A stretch of DNA of 64,000 nucleotides, taken from the NCBI RefSeq assembly GCF_048892425.1, contig NZ_JBLZHU010000004.1, positions 62,001-126,000 of the forward strand, given 5' to 3'. The notes below the pieces were generated by a model, which worked only from the letters and a program-made list of their open reading frames with translations, ran no database searches and was not told the DNA's origin. This DNA comes from Pacificispira sp002696645. GTDB taxonomy: Bacteria > Pseudomonadota > Alphaproteobacteria > UBA8366 > Aestuariispiraceae. Both the position numbers and the translations under genes were made by a program. Positions 26,979-35,097 of this stretch are shown piece by piece; position 1 is the stretch's first letter; each line of letters begins with the position of its first letter.

Positions 26979-27284
26979 GCGCGGGTACGGGTTTGTATTG
27001 ACCCAATTCCGACAGCCTGATTGACCCTTTCCGGAAGACCATCGTGATGATTTCCAACACCTCAAAGTATCTCCAGAAACAAAATTCCATTCCGGCTCAA
27101 TCCGGGATTAACACCCTGTCTGTAAGTCATAACGGCCTGCTGCTAGAGCGCCTTATCGGCGGTCCCGGTTTGCCCTGCGGCGCACCGGCGATCGTAACCC
27201 CTGCCGCAAACTCATTCAGCCCCCGGCGCGCCACCCAATAGAGGTCGCGCGCATCGAATAGACGAAGATAAGGAGTTCCAGACC
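26979..27284 (+). promoter_or_regulatory. leuA leader region, candidate attenuator
   Basis: Stretch between the leader peptide and leuA. Possible competing pairs are TGCGGC with GCCGCA and CCGGT with ACCGG near 27160-27215, which cannot both form, and ATTCCGG-CTCAAT-CCGGGAT near 27090. No stem followed by a U-tract was found, so termination could be Rho-dependent or control could act on translation. A second frame here (27044-27241) also contains GLLLERLIGG but has no other support. Confidence 0.4.
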
Positions 27285-28961
27285 ATGAAACACATGCCCA
27301 TTGAAAAATATCGCATGTTTGAACGCATCGACCTGCCCGACCGACAATGGCCAAGCAAGGTCGTCGACAAGGCCCCGATCTGGTGTTCGGTTGACCTGCG
27401 CGACGGCAATCAGGCCTTGATCGAGCCAATGGGCCCGGACCGCAAGCGCCGCATGTTCAAACTGCTGGTCGAAATGGGATTCAAAGAGATCGAGATCGGG
27501 TTTCCCTCCGCCTCTCAAACAGATTTCGATTTCACCCGGGAATTGATCGAACAGGATATGATCCCGGAAGATGTGACCGTTCAGGTCTTAACCCAGGCCC
27601 GCCCGCAACTGATTGAACGGACCTTTGAATCATTGAAGGGCGTCCACCGAGCCATCGTGCATGTGTATAATTCAACCTCCACCATTCAGCGTCGCGTCGT
27701 TTTCCAACAGGACCGCGCCGGGGTGAAACAGATCGCGCTGGATGGCGCCAAAATGGTGCGTGAACATGCAGAGAAAAATCCAGGCACCGACTGGCGGTTC
27801 GAATATTCCCCGGAAAGCTATACCCAGACGGAACTGGATTACGCGCTGGAAGTTTGCGAATCCGTGATGGATGTCTGGGAACCAACGCCCCAGAAGCCCT
27901 GTATCCTGAACCTGCCCGCGACGGTGGAAGTTGCCCCGCCCAATGTCTATGCGGATTCCATTGAATGGATGCATCGCCATTTCACCCGGCGGGACAGTTT
28001 GATCCTGTCGGTTCATCCCCATAATGACCGGGGATCGGGCGTGGTCGCAGCGGAATTTGCCCAAATGGCAGGTGCTGACCGCGTCGAAGGCACCCTGTTT
28101 GGCAATGGGGAGCGGACCGGCAATGTCGATATCGTAACCCTGGGCGTGAACATGGTCGCCAGCGGTGTCGATCCGATGCTGGATTTCAGCAACATCCCGG
28201 AAATGCGCAAAATTGTTGAATATTGCAACCAGTTGCCCGTCCATCCGCGCCACCCCTATGGCGGCGATCTGGTCTTCACCGCCTTTTCCGGCAGCCATCA
28301 GGACGCGATCAAAAAGGGCCTGTCGGCAATGGAAAATTCCAATACCGGCATCTGGGACGTCCCCTATCTGCCCATTGACCCGGCCGATGTTGGCGCTTCC
28401 TATGAGGCCGTGATCCGGGTGAATTCACAATCGGGCAAGGGTGGTGTCGCCTATATCCTGGAAAGCGATTTCGGGGTGCGCATGCCGCGCAATCTGCAGA
28501 TCGAATTTTCCACCGTGATCCAAAAGATTGCGGATGAAAGCGGCAAAGAACTGGCACCAAAGATGATCTGGGAAAGCTTCTGCCAGACCTATCTGGATAA
28601 CCAGAGCCCCTATGCCTTTGTGGACCATACGACCAAGGCGGAAACCCATGCTTCCGAAATTCGCTCAATCACCGCCAAGGTGAAAAAGAACGGCAAGGAC
28701 ATATCCCTAAAAGGGCGCGGCAACGGCCCGATTGACGCCTATGTGAATGCGCTGACGGCGGATTCCGGGGTGGAAATCTCTGTCATGGATTATTCCGAAC
28801 ATGCCATGGGTCAGGGTGCCAATGCCAAGGCGATTGCCTATGTCGAGGCCCGCACCGGAACCGGAAAGCGCATATACGGTGTTGGGTCGCACCCCAACAT
28901 CGTCACCGCCTCTCTGAAGGCTGTCACCTGTGCAATGAACCGGGCGATTGCGATGGCATAG
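27285..28961 (+). CDS. leuA: 2-isopropylmalate synthase
   Basis: First committed step of leucine synthesis: acetyl-CoA plus 2-oxoisovalerate to 2-isopropylmalate. 558 residues, the length of the long LeuA2 form. The active-site segment VDLRDGNQALIEPM is near residue 35, and the metal ligands are in LSVHPHNDRGSGV near 245. The C-terminal regulatory LeuA dimer domain (about 430-558) binds leucine for feedback inhibition. ATG 27285 has AGGAG 8 nt upstream. The leucine-rich leader peptide upstream adds an attenuation control to the expected feedback control. Confidence 0.96.
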   Translation: MKHMPIEKYRMFERIDLPDRQWPSKVVDKAPIWCSVDLRDGNQALIEPMGPDRKRRMFKLLVEMGFKEIEIGFPSASQTDFDFTRELIEQDMIPEDVTVQVLTQARPQLIERTFESLKGVHRAIVHVYNSTSTIQRRVVFQQDRAGVKQIALDGAKMVREHAEKNPGTDWRFEYSPESYTQTELDYALEVCESVMDVWEPTPQKPCILNLPATVEVAPPNVYADSIEWMHRHFTRRDSLILSVHPHNDRGSGVVAAEFAQMAGADRVEGTLFGNGERTGNVDIVTLGVNMVASGVDPMLDFSNIPEMRKIVEYCNQLPVHPRHPYGGDLVFTAFSGSHQDAIKKGLSAMENSNTGIWDVPYLPIDPADVGASYEAVIRVNSQSGKGGVAYILESDFGVRMPRNLQIEFSTVIQKIADESGKELAPKMIWESFCQTYLDNQSPYAFVDHTTKAETHASEIRSITAKVKKNGKDISLKGRGNGPIDAYVNALTADSGVEISVMDYSEHAMGQGANAKAIAYVEARTGTGKRIYGVGSHPNIVTASLKAVTCAMNRAIAMA

Positions 28962-29049
28962 AGCCACACTGCGTTGATATTGTAGTGTTTAGCCTTATCC
29001 GATCCGGGGCAGGCGAGCATCCAGCACCAACGATGCCCGCCGCCCTAGA

Positions 29050-29068
29050 CCCCGGATCACGTCCGGGG
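29050..29068. repeat. Short inverted repeat after leuA
   Basis: CCCCGGA-TCACG-TCCGGGG forms a 7-bp stem with a 5-nt loop. The surrounding text (GACCCCGGATCACGTCCGG, then GGTGACG) is of a kind dispersed widely in alphaproteobacterial intergenic regions. It may serve as a transcript-end hairpin for leuA, though it lacks a U-tract. Confidence 0.55.
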
Positions 29069-29083
29069 TGACGATAAAAAACA

Positions 29084-29231
29084 CACAATTCTCATCCTGA
29101 GGAGGCGCGCCAGCGCCGTCTCGAAGGAGGGCTGCACATTCCGTGCTTCCAGCGAGTTCACCCTTCGAGACGCTCCGCTCCTCAGGGTGAGGGTGCGTAA
29201 AGGTTTGAGACCCCAAACCCTGTCATACCCG
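29084..29231. repeat. Dispersed intergenic repeat, copy 1
   Basis: The first 110 bp match copy 2 almost exactly (one substitution and one single-base indel noted), then similarity continues at a lower level to about 29231. Internally it is palindromic: CCTGAGGAG near the start pairs with CTCCTCAGG near the end, and GTCTCGAAGG pairs with CCTTCGAGAC. It looks like a mobile or REP/BIME-type intergenic element. Confidence 0.85.
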
Positions 29232-29260
29232 CTTTCGAAGGAATGAGATCTTTCAAACCG

Positions 29261-29410
29261 CACAATTCTCATCCTGAGGAGGCGCGCCAGCGCCGTCTCG
29301 AAGGAGGGGCTGCACATTGCGTGCTTCCAGCGAGTTCACCCTTCGAGACGCTCCGCTCCTCAGGGTGAGGGCACTTAAAGATTTGAGCCCCCAAAACCCG
29401 TCATTCCCGC
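29261..29410. repeat. Dispersed intergenic repeat, copy 2
   Basis: Direct repeat of copy 1, starting 177 bp later in the same orientation. It carries the same internal palindromes (CCTGAGGAG/CTCCTCAGG and GTCTCGAAGG/CCTTCGAGAC). It ends at the 3' side of the minus-strand gene that stops at 29420 and thus lies between the convergent leuA and that gene. Confidence 0.85.
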
Positions 29411-29419
29411 GCAGGTCGG

Positions 29420-30151
29420 CTACAGGGGTGGCAATCCGGTTTCATAGTTGAAAGGCACCGCGTCCTTGGACATCCGGGCCGTGATGTCTTCGCGATAGGT
29501 CTTATCTTCGACTAGTTTGAAGACAAATGCATCGGATTCCAGCTTCTGGGCGAAGCGTTGTCGCACGGTTTCCAGAACCTCCCCAGTGGCGCGACCTGAG
29601 CCTGACCGGCCTTTCGCACGCAGGGCCAGTAAAGGAATCGCCTGCCCATCATCGCCGCGCAGATGCCCGCGCGTGCTGACATACAGAAAGGCATGGTCCA
29701 ACCGTTCCTTGCCATTCAGCCGCAATTCAATGCCATCCAACAGGCGAAAATCATAATTTGCTGCGCCAATCTCTGTGGCGTGCATAATGGGAAGCTGCGC
29801 CTGATCCAACCAGGTCACCGCCAGTTCGACCGTAACACCGGGTGAGAATTGCAGCATCGCCGGCACAGCACCATAGGCGGTGATATGCGCTGCATAGACG
29901 ACATCAAAATCAGTCAGATGCGCGCGCTCCACCGGGATGATGTGATCCCCCAGATGCCCGAATTTCTGGGCCAGACGCTCTGGCGCGCGGTTGGACCCAA
30001 CGGCCAGAACCGGCACCCGACCAACGCGGTCCTCCGGCTTGAACGGACGCTCCGCCCCGTTTTCCCAGGTATAGCTGTCAGTCGGGGCGGTATAGGGATA
30101 ATTGCGCGCGCGATGCAGGATATCCGCCTGCTGTTCATACAGATCGCTCAA
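29420..30151 (-). CDS. Conserved protein of unknown function, possibly gamma-glutamylcyclotransferase-like
   Basis: 243 residues. The start is a TTG at 30151 overlapping the stop of the upstream gene (TTGA), so translation is probably coupled. I do not recognise the family with certainty. The segment VPVLAVGSNRAPERL near residue 47, followed by DFDVVYAAHITAYGAVPAML in two pieces and later YVSTRGHL, is faintly like the GSN-containing substrate loop of gamma-glutamylcyclotransferases, but the usual catalytic glutamate was not confirmed. No signal peptide or membrane segment is present. Confidence 0.75.
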   Translation of the reverse strand: MSDLYEQQADILHRARNYPYTAPTDSYTWENGAERPFKPEDRVGRVPVLAVGSNRAPERLAQKFGHLGDHIIPVERAHLTDFDVVYAAHITAYGAVPAMLQFSPGVTVELAVTWLDQAQLPIMHATEIGAANYDFRLLDGIELRLNGKERLDHAFLYVSTRGHLRGDDGQAIPLLALRAKGRSGSGRATGEVLETVRQRFAQKLESDAFVFKLVEDKTYREDITARMSKDAVPFNYETGLPPL

Positions 30152-30522
30152 AGCTTTTCAATCCGAAAGCGGGCATAGGCATCGTCGATGGCGGCCATGG
30201 AGCGGGATTTCCACTCATTCTGTGCCGCTTCATAACTCTTGAACGGCCCGGTGCGGATTTCCTCGCCGCCATTAGCCAGTTTATGGAAATTGGTGTCGGT
30301 GTAGACGCCGCCGATGACCCAGAATTCGTCATGGCTTTCCTTTTCGATGGAAAACCGGGCATGGGCATCATCGACGGTTTCCATCGCCTTGGCGCGCCAG
30401 ACAGCCTTTGCCTGATCATAGTCGTCAAAGGGCCCCAACCGGGTTTCCTTGACCCCATCGGCCACTTTCGTAAAGCTGGTATCGGTGTAGATACCGCCAA
30501 CAACCCAATAGCGTGCGGACAT
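30148..30522 (-). CDS. Tandem-duplicated DUF4170 protein
   Basis: 124 residues made of two similar halves. The first starts YWVVGGIYTDTSFTKVADG and ends VDDAHARFSIEK. The second starts FWVIGGVYTDTNFHKLANG and ends IDDAYARFRIEK. DUF4170 proteins are normally one such unit of about 75-80 residues, so this looks like an in-frame duplication. ATG 30522 has GGAGAC 8 nt upstream. Function is unknown; the small, soluble, beta-rich module is widespread in alphaproteobacteria. Confidence 0.85.
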   Translation of the reverse strand: MSARYWVVGGIYTDTSFTKVADGVKETRLGPFDDYDQAKAVWRAKAMETVDDAHARFSIEKESHDEFWVIGGVYTDTNFHKLANGGEEIRTGPFKSYEAAQNEWKSRSMAAIDDAYARFRIEKL

Positions 30523-30622
30523 GATAGTGTCTCCAACTCTCGACAGACCGTGATTAGCGCTCTATCTAACCCGTTAGCACCGTCCCGCCAAGCTTTGCAC
30601 CAATTTTCAGGACCTCCACTTT

Positions 30623-32134
30623 ATGCCCTATTCGTCATTGCGTGATTTTATGGACCGCCTGGAACAGGAAGGCCGCCTGGTTCGGGTGAAAGAGCCTGTG
30701 TCTACCGTTCTGGAAATGACGGAGATTCAAACGCGCCTGCTTAAGGATCGCGGACCGGCTGTGTTGTTTGAAAATCCGGTTGGGGTGGATGGCAAGCCTT
30801 GTGAGATGCCGGTCCTGGTCAATCTGTTCGGGTCGGTGGAGCGTGTCGCCTGGGGCATGGACCGGGAACCGAGCCAATTGCGCGAAGTCGGCGAAACCCT
30901 GGCCTTCCTGCGCCAGCCGGAACCTCCCGGTGGATTCAAGGAAGCCCTTGGCCTGTTGCCCCTGGTCAAACAGGTCCTTTCCATGAAGCCCAAGACGGTA
31001 AAGACCGCGCCGGTACAGGAAGTCGTTCTGACCGGGGATGATATCGACCTGTCGCGCCTGCCAATCCAGACCTGCTGGCCCGGCGAGCCCGCCCCACTGA
31101 TCACCTGGCCGTTGATTGTCACACAGGGGCCCAACCCAAAGGGTGATAAAAGTGACGCGTTCAATCTGGGCATCTATCGGCTGCAGGTGACCGGCAAGGA
31201 TACGACCCTGATGCGCTGGCTGAAACATCGCGGCGGGGCCCAGCATTACGCGCGCTGGAAAAAGGACCGCCCGGAGCCCCTGCCCGCCGCTGCTGTGATT
31301 GGGGCTGATCCGGGCACCATTCTGGCCGCCGTAACGCCGGTACCAGACACATTGTCGGAATATCAGTTCGCCGGGCTGTTGCGGGGCAAGAAGGTCGAAC
31401 TTGTCGACTGTAAAACGATCCCGCTGAAGGTTCCGGCAGAGGCGGAAATCGTTCTGGAAGGCCATGTCATGCTGGACGAGTATGGCGATGAAGGTCCCTA
31501 TGGCGATCACACGGGCTATTATAATTCGGTCGAGCCCTTCCCGGTCTTTCGGGTATCGGCCATCACCATGCGTAAAAAGCCGATCTATCTGTCGACCTTC
31601 ACCAGTCGCCCGCCAGACGAGCCGTCTATTCTGGGCGAGGCGTTGAACGAGGTCTTCATCCCACTGCTGCAACAGCAGTTCCCGGAAATAGTAGACTTCT
31701 GGCTGCCGCCGGAGGGATGTTCCTATCGCATCGCGGTGATTTCCATGAAAAAGGCCTATCCCGGCCATGCCAAGCGGGTGATGCTGGGCGCGTGGTCCTA
31801 TCTGCGCCAATTCATGTACACGAAATGGCTGATCGTGGTGGATGATGATATCAATGCGCGCGACTGGAAGGATGTGATGTGGGCCATGTCGACCCGCATG
31901 GATCCGGCGCGGGATATCACCATGATTGAAAACACGCCCATCGACTATCTGGATTTCGCATCCCCCGAAAGCGGGCTGGGGTCCAAGATTGGCCTGGACG
32001 CCACCAATAAATGGCCGCCGGAAACCAAACGGGAATGGGGCACCAAAATTCAGATGGATCAGGATGTCATCGATAAAATCGACCGCCTGTGGCCTGACCT
32101 GGGCCTACCCGGCGATGGCAAGAGTATCTGGTGA
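30623..32134 (+). CDS. ubiD: UbiD-family decarboxylase
   Basis: 503 residues, full length for UbiD. These enzymes use prenylated FMN made by UbiX to decarboxylate aromatic or unsaturated acids; the housekeeping role is removal of the carboxyl from octaprenyl-hydroxybenzoate in ubiquinone synthesis. Recognisable blocks are DRGPAVLFENPVG, YRLQVTGKDTTLMRW and DEYGDEGPYGDHTGYY with the acidic active-site residues. The start at 30623 has AGGAC 9 nt upstream. UbiX is not in the window. A close relative acting on another aromatic acid cannot be excluded. Confidence 0.93.
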   Translation: MPYSSLRDFMDRLEQEGRLVRVKEPVSTVLEMTEIQTRLLKDRGPAVLFENPVGVDGKPCEMPVLVNLFGSVERVAWGMDREPSQLREVGETLAFLRQPEPPGGFKEALGLLPLVKQVLSMKPKTVKTAPVQEVVLTGDDIDLSRLPIQTCWPGEPAPLITWPLIVTQGPNPKGDKSDAFNLGIYRLQVTGKDTTLMRWLKHRGGAQHYARWKKDRPEPLPAAAVIGADPGTILAAVTPVPDTLSEYQFAGLLRGKKVELVDCKTIPLKVPAEAEIVLEGHVMLDEYGDEGPYGDHTGYYNSVEPFPVFRVSAITMRKKPIYLSTFTSRPPDEPSILGEALNEVFIPLLQQQFPEIVDFWLPPEGCSYRIAVISMKKAYPGHAKRVMLGAWSYLRQFMYTKWLIVVDDDINARDWKDVMWAMSTRMDPARDITMIENTPIDYLDFASPESGLGSKIGLDATNKWPPETKREWGTKIQMDQDVIDKIDRLWPDLGLPGDGKSIW

Positions 32135-32236
32135 TCCCAGGGTAACTTCCTGCTTGCCAAAAAATCATTTCAGGATCATTTAGGCGCTTAAGTCGTGCCC
32201 CTTGGCATGACTGCTCTTTCTAGGTCTATAAGCATT

Positions 32237-33196
32237 ATGTCCGATGATCGTCTGCGCGCCGAGCGGCGTTTGGATTTAGGCCTCGCCTTGGCGGGGGATG
32301 GTGACCATGCCGCTGCCGTTGAGGCCTTGCAGGCCGCTTGTGATTTGGCACCCGGTTGGGTGGAGGCCCACTTTGCCCTGGCCGAAAATCTGGAAAAGCT
32401 GCCCGGGCATGCGGCACAGGCTGAAGCCGCCTATCGCACATGCTTATCCCTGGAGCCCGCGGACCGAATGGGGGCACGCATTCGACTGACCCTGTTGGGG
32501 GCGGCCCCGACACCAGATCGCCTGCCTGCCGCCTATGTTGAGGCGCTGTTTGATCAAGAGGCGCGGCGGTTCGATTCCAAGATGAAGGACAAGCTGGATT
32601 ATCGGGGGCCCGAAGCGATCGCCCAAGCGGTCCATAAAATACTGCCCGACCTGGCCCATCCTGCGCGGGTTCTGGACCTGGGTTGTGGCACGGGATTGAT
32701 TGCGCCATCTTTACGGCTGGCTGCCGGTCGGCTGGATGGGCTGGACCTGTCATCGGGCATGCTGGTTCAGGCGGTGGCGACCGGCCTGTATGATTCCGTG
32801 CGCCAAGGGGACCTGCTGAACGATGCCTGGCTGATCGACGAGCAACCCTATGACCTGATCGCCGCAGGGGATGTTTTGAACTATATCGGGGACCTGGCGC
32901 CCGTCTTCCAAAGCGCGACCGCAGCATTGTCGCCGGGCGGTTTCTTCGTCTTCACCGTCGAGGCCGGCGAGGACACACAGATTGAACTGGGGGAAGGCCA
33001 TCGCTATCGCCATGGCGATACCCGCCTGCGCCCCTGGATCGCCGCCGCCCTGCTTGACCTGGTCTCGTTGGAGCGGCGCGTTTTACGCCAGGAGAAGCGC
33101 CAGCCTGTCTATGGCCTGATTTGTATTACCCGCAAGCCGCCTCTACCGGTTGATATGGGCCTGCCTGTCCCCCATTTTGATCAAAAGACCGTGTGA
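32237..33196 (+). CDS. TPR-containing class I SAM-dependent methyltransferase
   Basis: 319 residues from ATG 32237 (AGGTC upstream; an in-frame ATG further upstream lacks support). Residues about 1-80 form tetratricopeptide-like helices (LGLALAGDGDHAAAVEAL, then AHFALAENLEKLPGHAAQAE). The methyltransferase motif I VLDLGCGTGLIAPSL lies near 148-162, then GLDLSSGM. This matches the predicted-methyltransferase-with-TPR family, whose substrates are unknown. The protein is cytoplasmic. It is on the same strand as ubiD and msrA but separated by about 100 bp on each side. Confidence 0.87.
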   Translation: MSDDRLRAERRLDLGLALAGDGDHAAAVEALQAACDLAPGWVEAHFALAENLEKLPGHAAQAEAAYRTCLSLEPADRMGARIRLTLLGAAPTPDRLPAAYVEALFDQEARRFDSKMKDKLDYRGPEAIAQAVHKILPDLAHPARVLDLGCGTGLIAPSLRLAAGRLDGLDLSSGMLVQAVATGLYDSVRQGDLLNDAWLIDEQPYDLIAAGDVLNYIGDLAPVFQSATAALSPGGFFVFTVEAGEDTQIELGEGHRYRHGDTRLRPWIAAALLDLVSLERRVLRQEKRQPVYGLICITRKPPLPVDMGLPVPHFDQKTV

Positions 33197-33287
33197 ACTG
33201 CCCCAGTCTGGACGATCCCCCTTTGAAGCGGCAGGCCTGAGCCCTATCTTAGAGATCACGAAGTGTGTTCTTTCTAAGGAGGCCACT

Positions 33288-33959
33288 ATGTTTTTCATGA
33301 ATTCTGCTGCGAAGGCGCAAAAATCCCAGATGGTCAATCCGAAGGATGCCCTGCCGGGTCGCCTGGAGAAGATGCGTGTGAACCCGATCCATCATGCATT
33401 GGGGACCCGCATTGTTGGCCCCTTCCCGGACGGCACGGAAACCGCCCTGTTTGGCCTGGGCTGTTTCTGGGGCGCTGAGCGGATCTTCTGGAAGACGCGC
33501 GGCGTCTACAGTACGGCGGTCGGCTATGCCGGCGGCTATACCGTCAACCCAACCTATCAGGAGGTCTGCAGCGGTCAGACCGGCCATAACGAAGTGGTGT
33601 TGGTCGTTTATGACCCCAGCCAGATTTCCTATGGCGATCTGGTGCGCCGGTTCTTTGAAGCGCATAACCCGACCCAGGGCATGCGCCAGGGCAATGATAC
33701 CGGAACGCAATACCGGTCGGGCATCTATGTCTATGACGATGCCCAACGCACAGAAGCCGAAGCAATCAAGGGTGCCTATGAAAAAGCATTGCAGGCCAAA
33801 GGCATGGGACCGATCACGACGGAAATTGTCGACAAGCCCGACTTCTATTATGCTGAAGACTACCACCAGGCCTATTTGTCAAAGAATCCCGGCGGCTATT
33901 GTGGGCTGGGCGGCACAGGCGTGACCTGCCCTGTTATTCAGGAGCAACCGGCGGAATAG
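33288..33959 (+). CDS. msrA: Peptide-methionine (S)-S-oxide reductase MsrA
   Basis: Repairs methionine S-sulfoxide in proteins using thioredoxin. 223 residues from ATG 33288 with a strong AGGAGG 5 nt upstream. The catalytic Cys59 is in LGCFWGAERIFW, followed by VYSTAVGYAGG and NDTGTQYRSGIY, all diagnostic. The C-terminal YCGLGGTGVTCP may supply resolving cysteines. No signal peptide is present. Its 3' end overlaps the convergent XRE gene by 26 bp. Confidence 0.97.
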   Translation: MFFMNSAAKAQKSQMVNPKDALPGRLEKMRVNPIHHALGTRIVGPFPDGTETALFGLGCFWGAERIFWKTRGVYSTAVGYAGGYTVNPTYQEVCSGQTGHNEVVLVVYDPSQISYGDLVRRFFEAHNPTQGMRQGNDTGTQYRSGIYVYDDAQRTEAEAIKGAYEKALQAKGMGPITTEIVDKPDFYYAEDYHQAYLSKNPGGYCGLGGTGVTCPVIQEQPAE

Positions 33960-34212
33960 CATCCGGCACCGGGGAGTCGGGCGTCGCCTTCACCGGGATG
34001 TCTGGCCCATGATAATCCCGCACACCGGCGGAATAGGCGGCACAGGCCAGCCGGACGGTGAGCGGGATTTCTATTTTCTTCCCATCCCTTTCGCCCTTTT
34101 CATAATATTGCACGACACGGCGTTTTAACCCCAAAGCATGGGCTGCATCCTTTTGGGATAATTCGACGCTTTTGCGCCAACGCTTGAATTCAGCGGGTTT
34201 CACCGGTGTCAT
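33934..34212 (-). CDS. Small XRE-type transcriptional regulator
   Basis: 92 residues with an N-terminal helix-turn-helix (FKRWRKSVELSQKDAAHALG, then RVVQYYEKGERDG) and a proline-rich tail. AAAAGGA touches the ATG at 34212, too close for normal spacing, so the in-frame GTG at 34203 may be the real start. It is divergent from the small gene at 34449. Three evenly spaced palindromes lie in between and are the obvious binding sites. Genes it controls beyond these are unknown. Confidence 0.85.
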   Translation of the reverse strand: MTPVKPAEFKRWRKSVELSQKDAAHALGLKRRVVQYYEKGERDGKKIEIPLTVRLACAAYSAGVRDYHGPDIPVKATPDSPVPDAIPPVAPE

Positions 34213-34249
34213 TCCTTTTTTCTGAGCAGGCTTAAAACAGTGTTAGTTG

Positions 34250-34265
34250 CGGTAACCAATTACCG
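34250..34265. promoter_or_regulatory. Short inverted repeat near the XRE promoter
   Basis: CGGTAA-CCAA-TTACCG forms 6-bp arms about 38 bp upstream of the XRE gene start. It differs from the GCGCAC palindromes, so may be a site for another protein or a 5' hairpin in the mRNA. Confidence 0.3.
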
Positions 34266-34287
34266 TTTGTAACAATTCTCACATAAA

Positions 34288-34367
34288 GCGCACAAAGTGC
34301 GCGTAAATTTCCCTTGATCTGCGCACCAAGTGCGCCTATCTTCCTATCAGAAGCGCACGACGTGCGC
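34288..34367. promoter_or_regulatory. Three GCGCAC-N3-GTGCGC palindromes spaced about three helical turns
   Basis: GCGCACAAAGTGCGC (34288-34302), GCGCACCAAGTGCGC (34321-34335) and GCGCACGACGTGCGC (34353-34367). The arms are identical in all three, and only the 3-bp centre varies. Starts are 33 and 32 bp apart, so all face the same side of the helix. They fill the gap between the divergent small XRE regulator and the 79-residue protein gene, indicating cooperative binding and control of both. Confidence 0.8.
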
Positions 34368-34448
34368 AACCTTTAAACGATTGGTCTAGACAAAGTTCTG
34401 GGAATTCCTCCCAGCCCCGTCGGACCGGCCCGAAAGGAGGGTAGTATA

Positions 34449-34688
34449 ATGACCACTCTGTATGTTGGTGAAAAGCACGCCTATCGCGACGAATTGTCCA
34501 TTGCACGGGCAGAATCCGCGCGACAGGCTATTAATGCCCCCCGGGCCGAAACCCTGGACTGGGACGCGAAGCTGCTGTTTCGCGTGACCTGGGACGACCA
34601 AGAGCTTTACACGACCGACGATATTGCCGTGCGGCAGTTGGTTACAAAACATCCAAACTGTGATGTACGGGTAATTTCAGTCGCGTAA
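34449..34688 (+). CDS. Small protein of unknown function
   Basis: 79 residues with a strong AGGAGG 9 nt before the ATG, so the frame is well supported. No family recognised. It is soluble and mildly acidic, with LLFRVTWDDQELYTTDDIAV in the middle and no cysteines except one near the end. It is divergent from the small XRE regulator, with the three palindromes upstream, so its expression is probably controlled by that protein. It converges on the next minus-strand gene with a 2-bp gap. Confidence 0.75.
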   Translation: MTTLYVGEKHAYRDELSIARAESARQAINAPRAETLDWDAKLLFRVTWDDQELYTTDDIAVRQLVTKHPNCDVRVISVA

Positions 34689-34690
34689 AG

Positions 34691-35017
34691 TTACGCGTAA
34701 AAACTGACAACAGAGCCGCGGCGCGGGGATGAAGAGTCCGCCTGCGGCGATGTTGTGACCAGCGCCCGGGCATCCGATTGCGCATCCTTAGGCAGAGTTT
34801 TGTTTTTCAGCGCCGTTGGTCCAGCATCATTTGCTGCAACAGCTGTCACAGCATTTTGCACTTGCGGCGCTTGCGTCTGCCGCCTTTGGGCGACATCTCC
34901 ACTGTTAAACGCGCGATCGCGCTGGGCTGTGCCAGCGGGATCCTGTGCGATTTGCCGCGCACCAATCACGGACTGCGCCATGAGCAACGTATTTGATTCA
35001 ACGCCTGCGACATTCAT
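34691..35017 (-). CDS. Small Ala/Gln-rich protein of unknown function
   Basis: 108 residues, low in aromatic and hydrophobic residues and rich in Ala, Gln, Ser and Asp, suggesting disorder. AGGATG lies about 8 nt before ATG 35017. Nothing in it matches a known motif. The N-terminus (MNVAGVESNTLLMAQSVIG) is the only more hydrophobic part, not strong enough for a signal peptide. It stands alone between the convergent small gene and the sugar dehydrogenase gene. Confidence 0.6.
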   Translation of the reverse strand: MNVAGVESNTLLMAQSVIGARQIAQDPAGTAQRDRAFNSGDVAQRRQTQAPQVQNAVTAVAANDAGPTALKNKTLPKDAQSDARALVTTSPQADSSSPRRGSVVSFYA

Positions 35018-35097
35018 AGTGTAAGCATCCTGATGATAGTTAACGTATGCGGGGATACTTAACTGTGAGATGTTAATAAATTTCTAACGGCACAGAA

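Noticed and set aside
27044..27241. 65-codon frame with GLLLERLIGG before leuA, as a second leader peptide
   Set aside because: The shorter frame at 26916 has a far higher leucine density. This one has no ribosome site and its leucines are scattered.
29057..29317. Frames within the dispersed repeats
   Set aside because: They follow from the palindromic repeats themselves and have no ribosome site.
29084..29410. CRISPR array
   Set aside because: Only two copies of a long palindromic repeat with no regular short spacers and no cas genes.
30635..31810. 391-codon frame on the minus strand
   Set aside because: It is a mirror frame of ubiD caused by high GC content; no ribosome site or domain.
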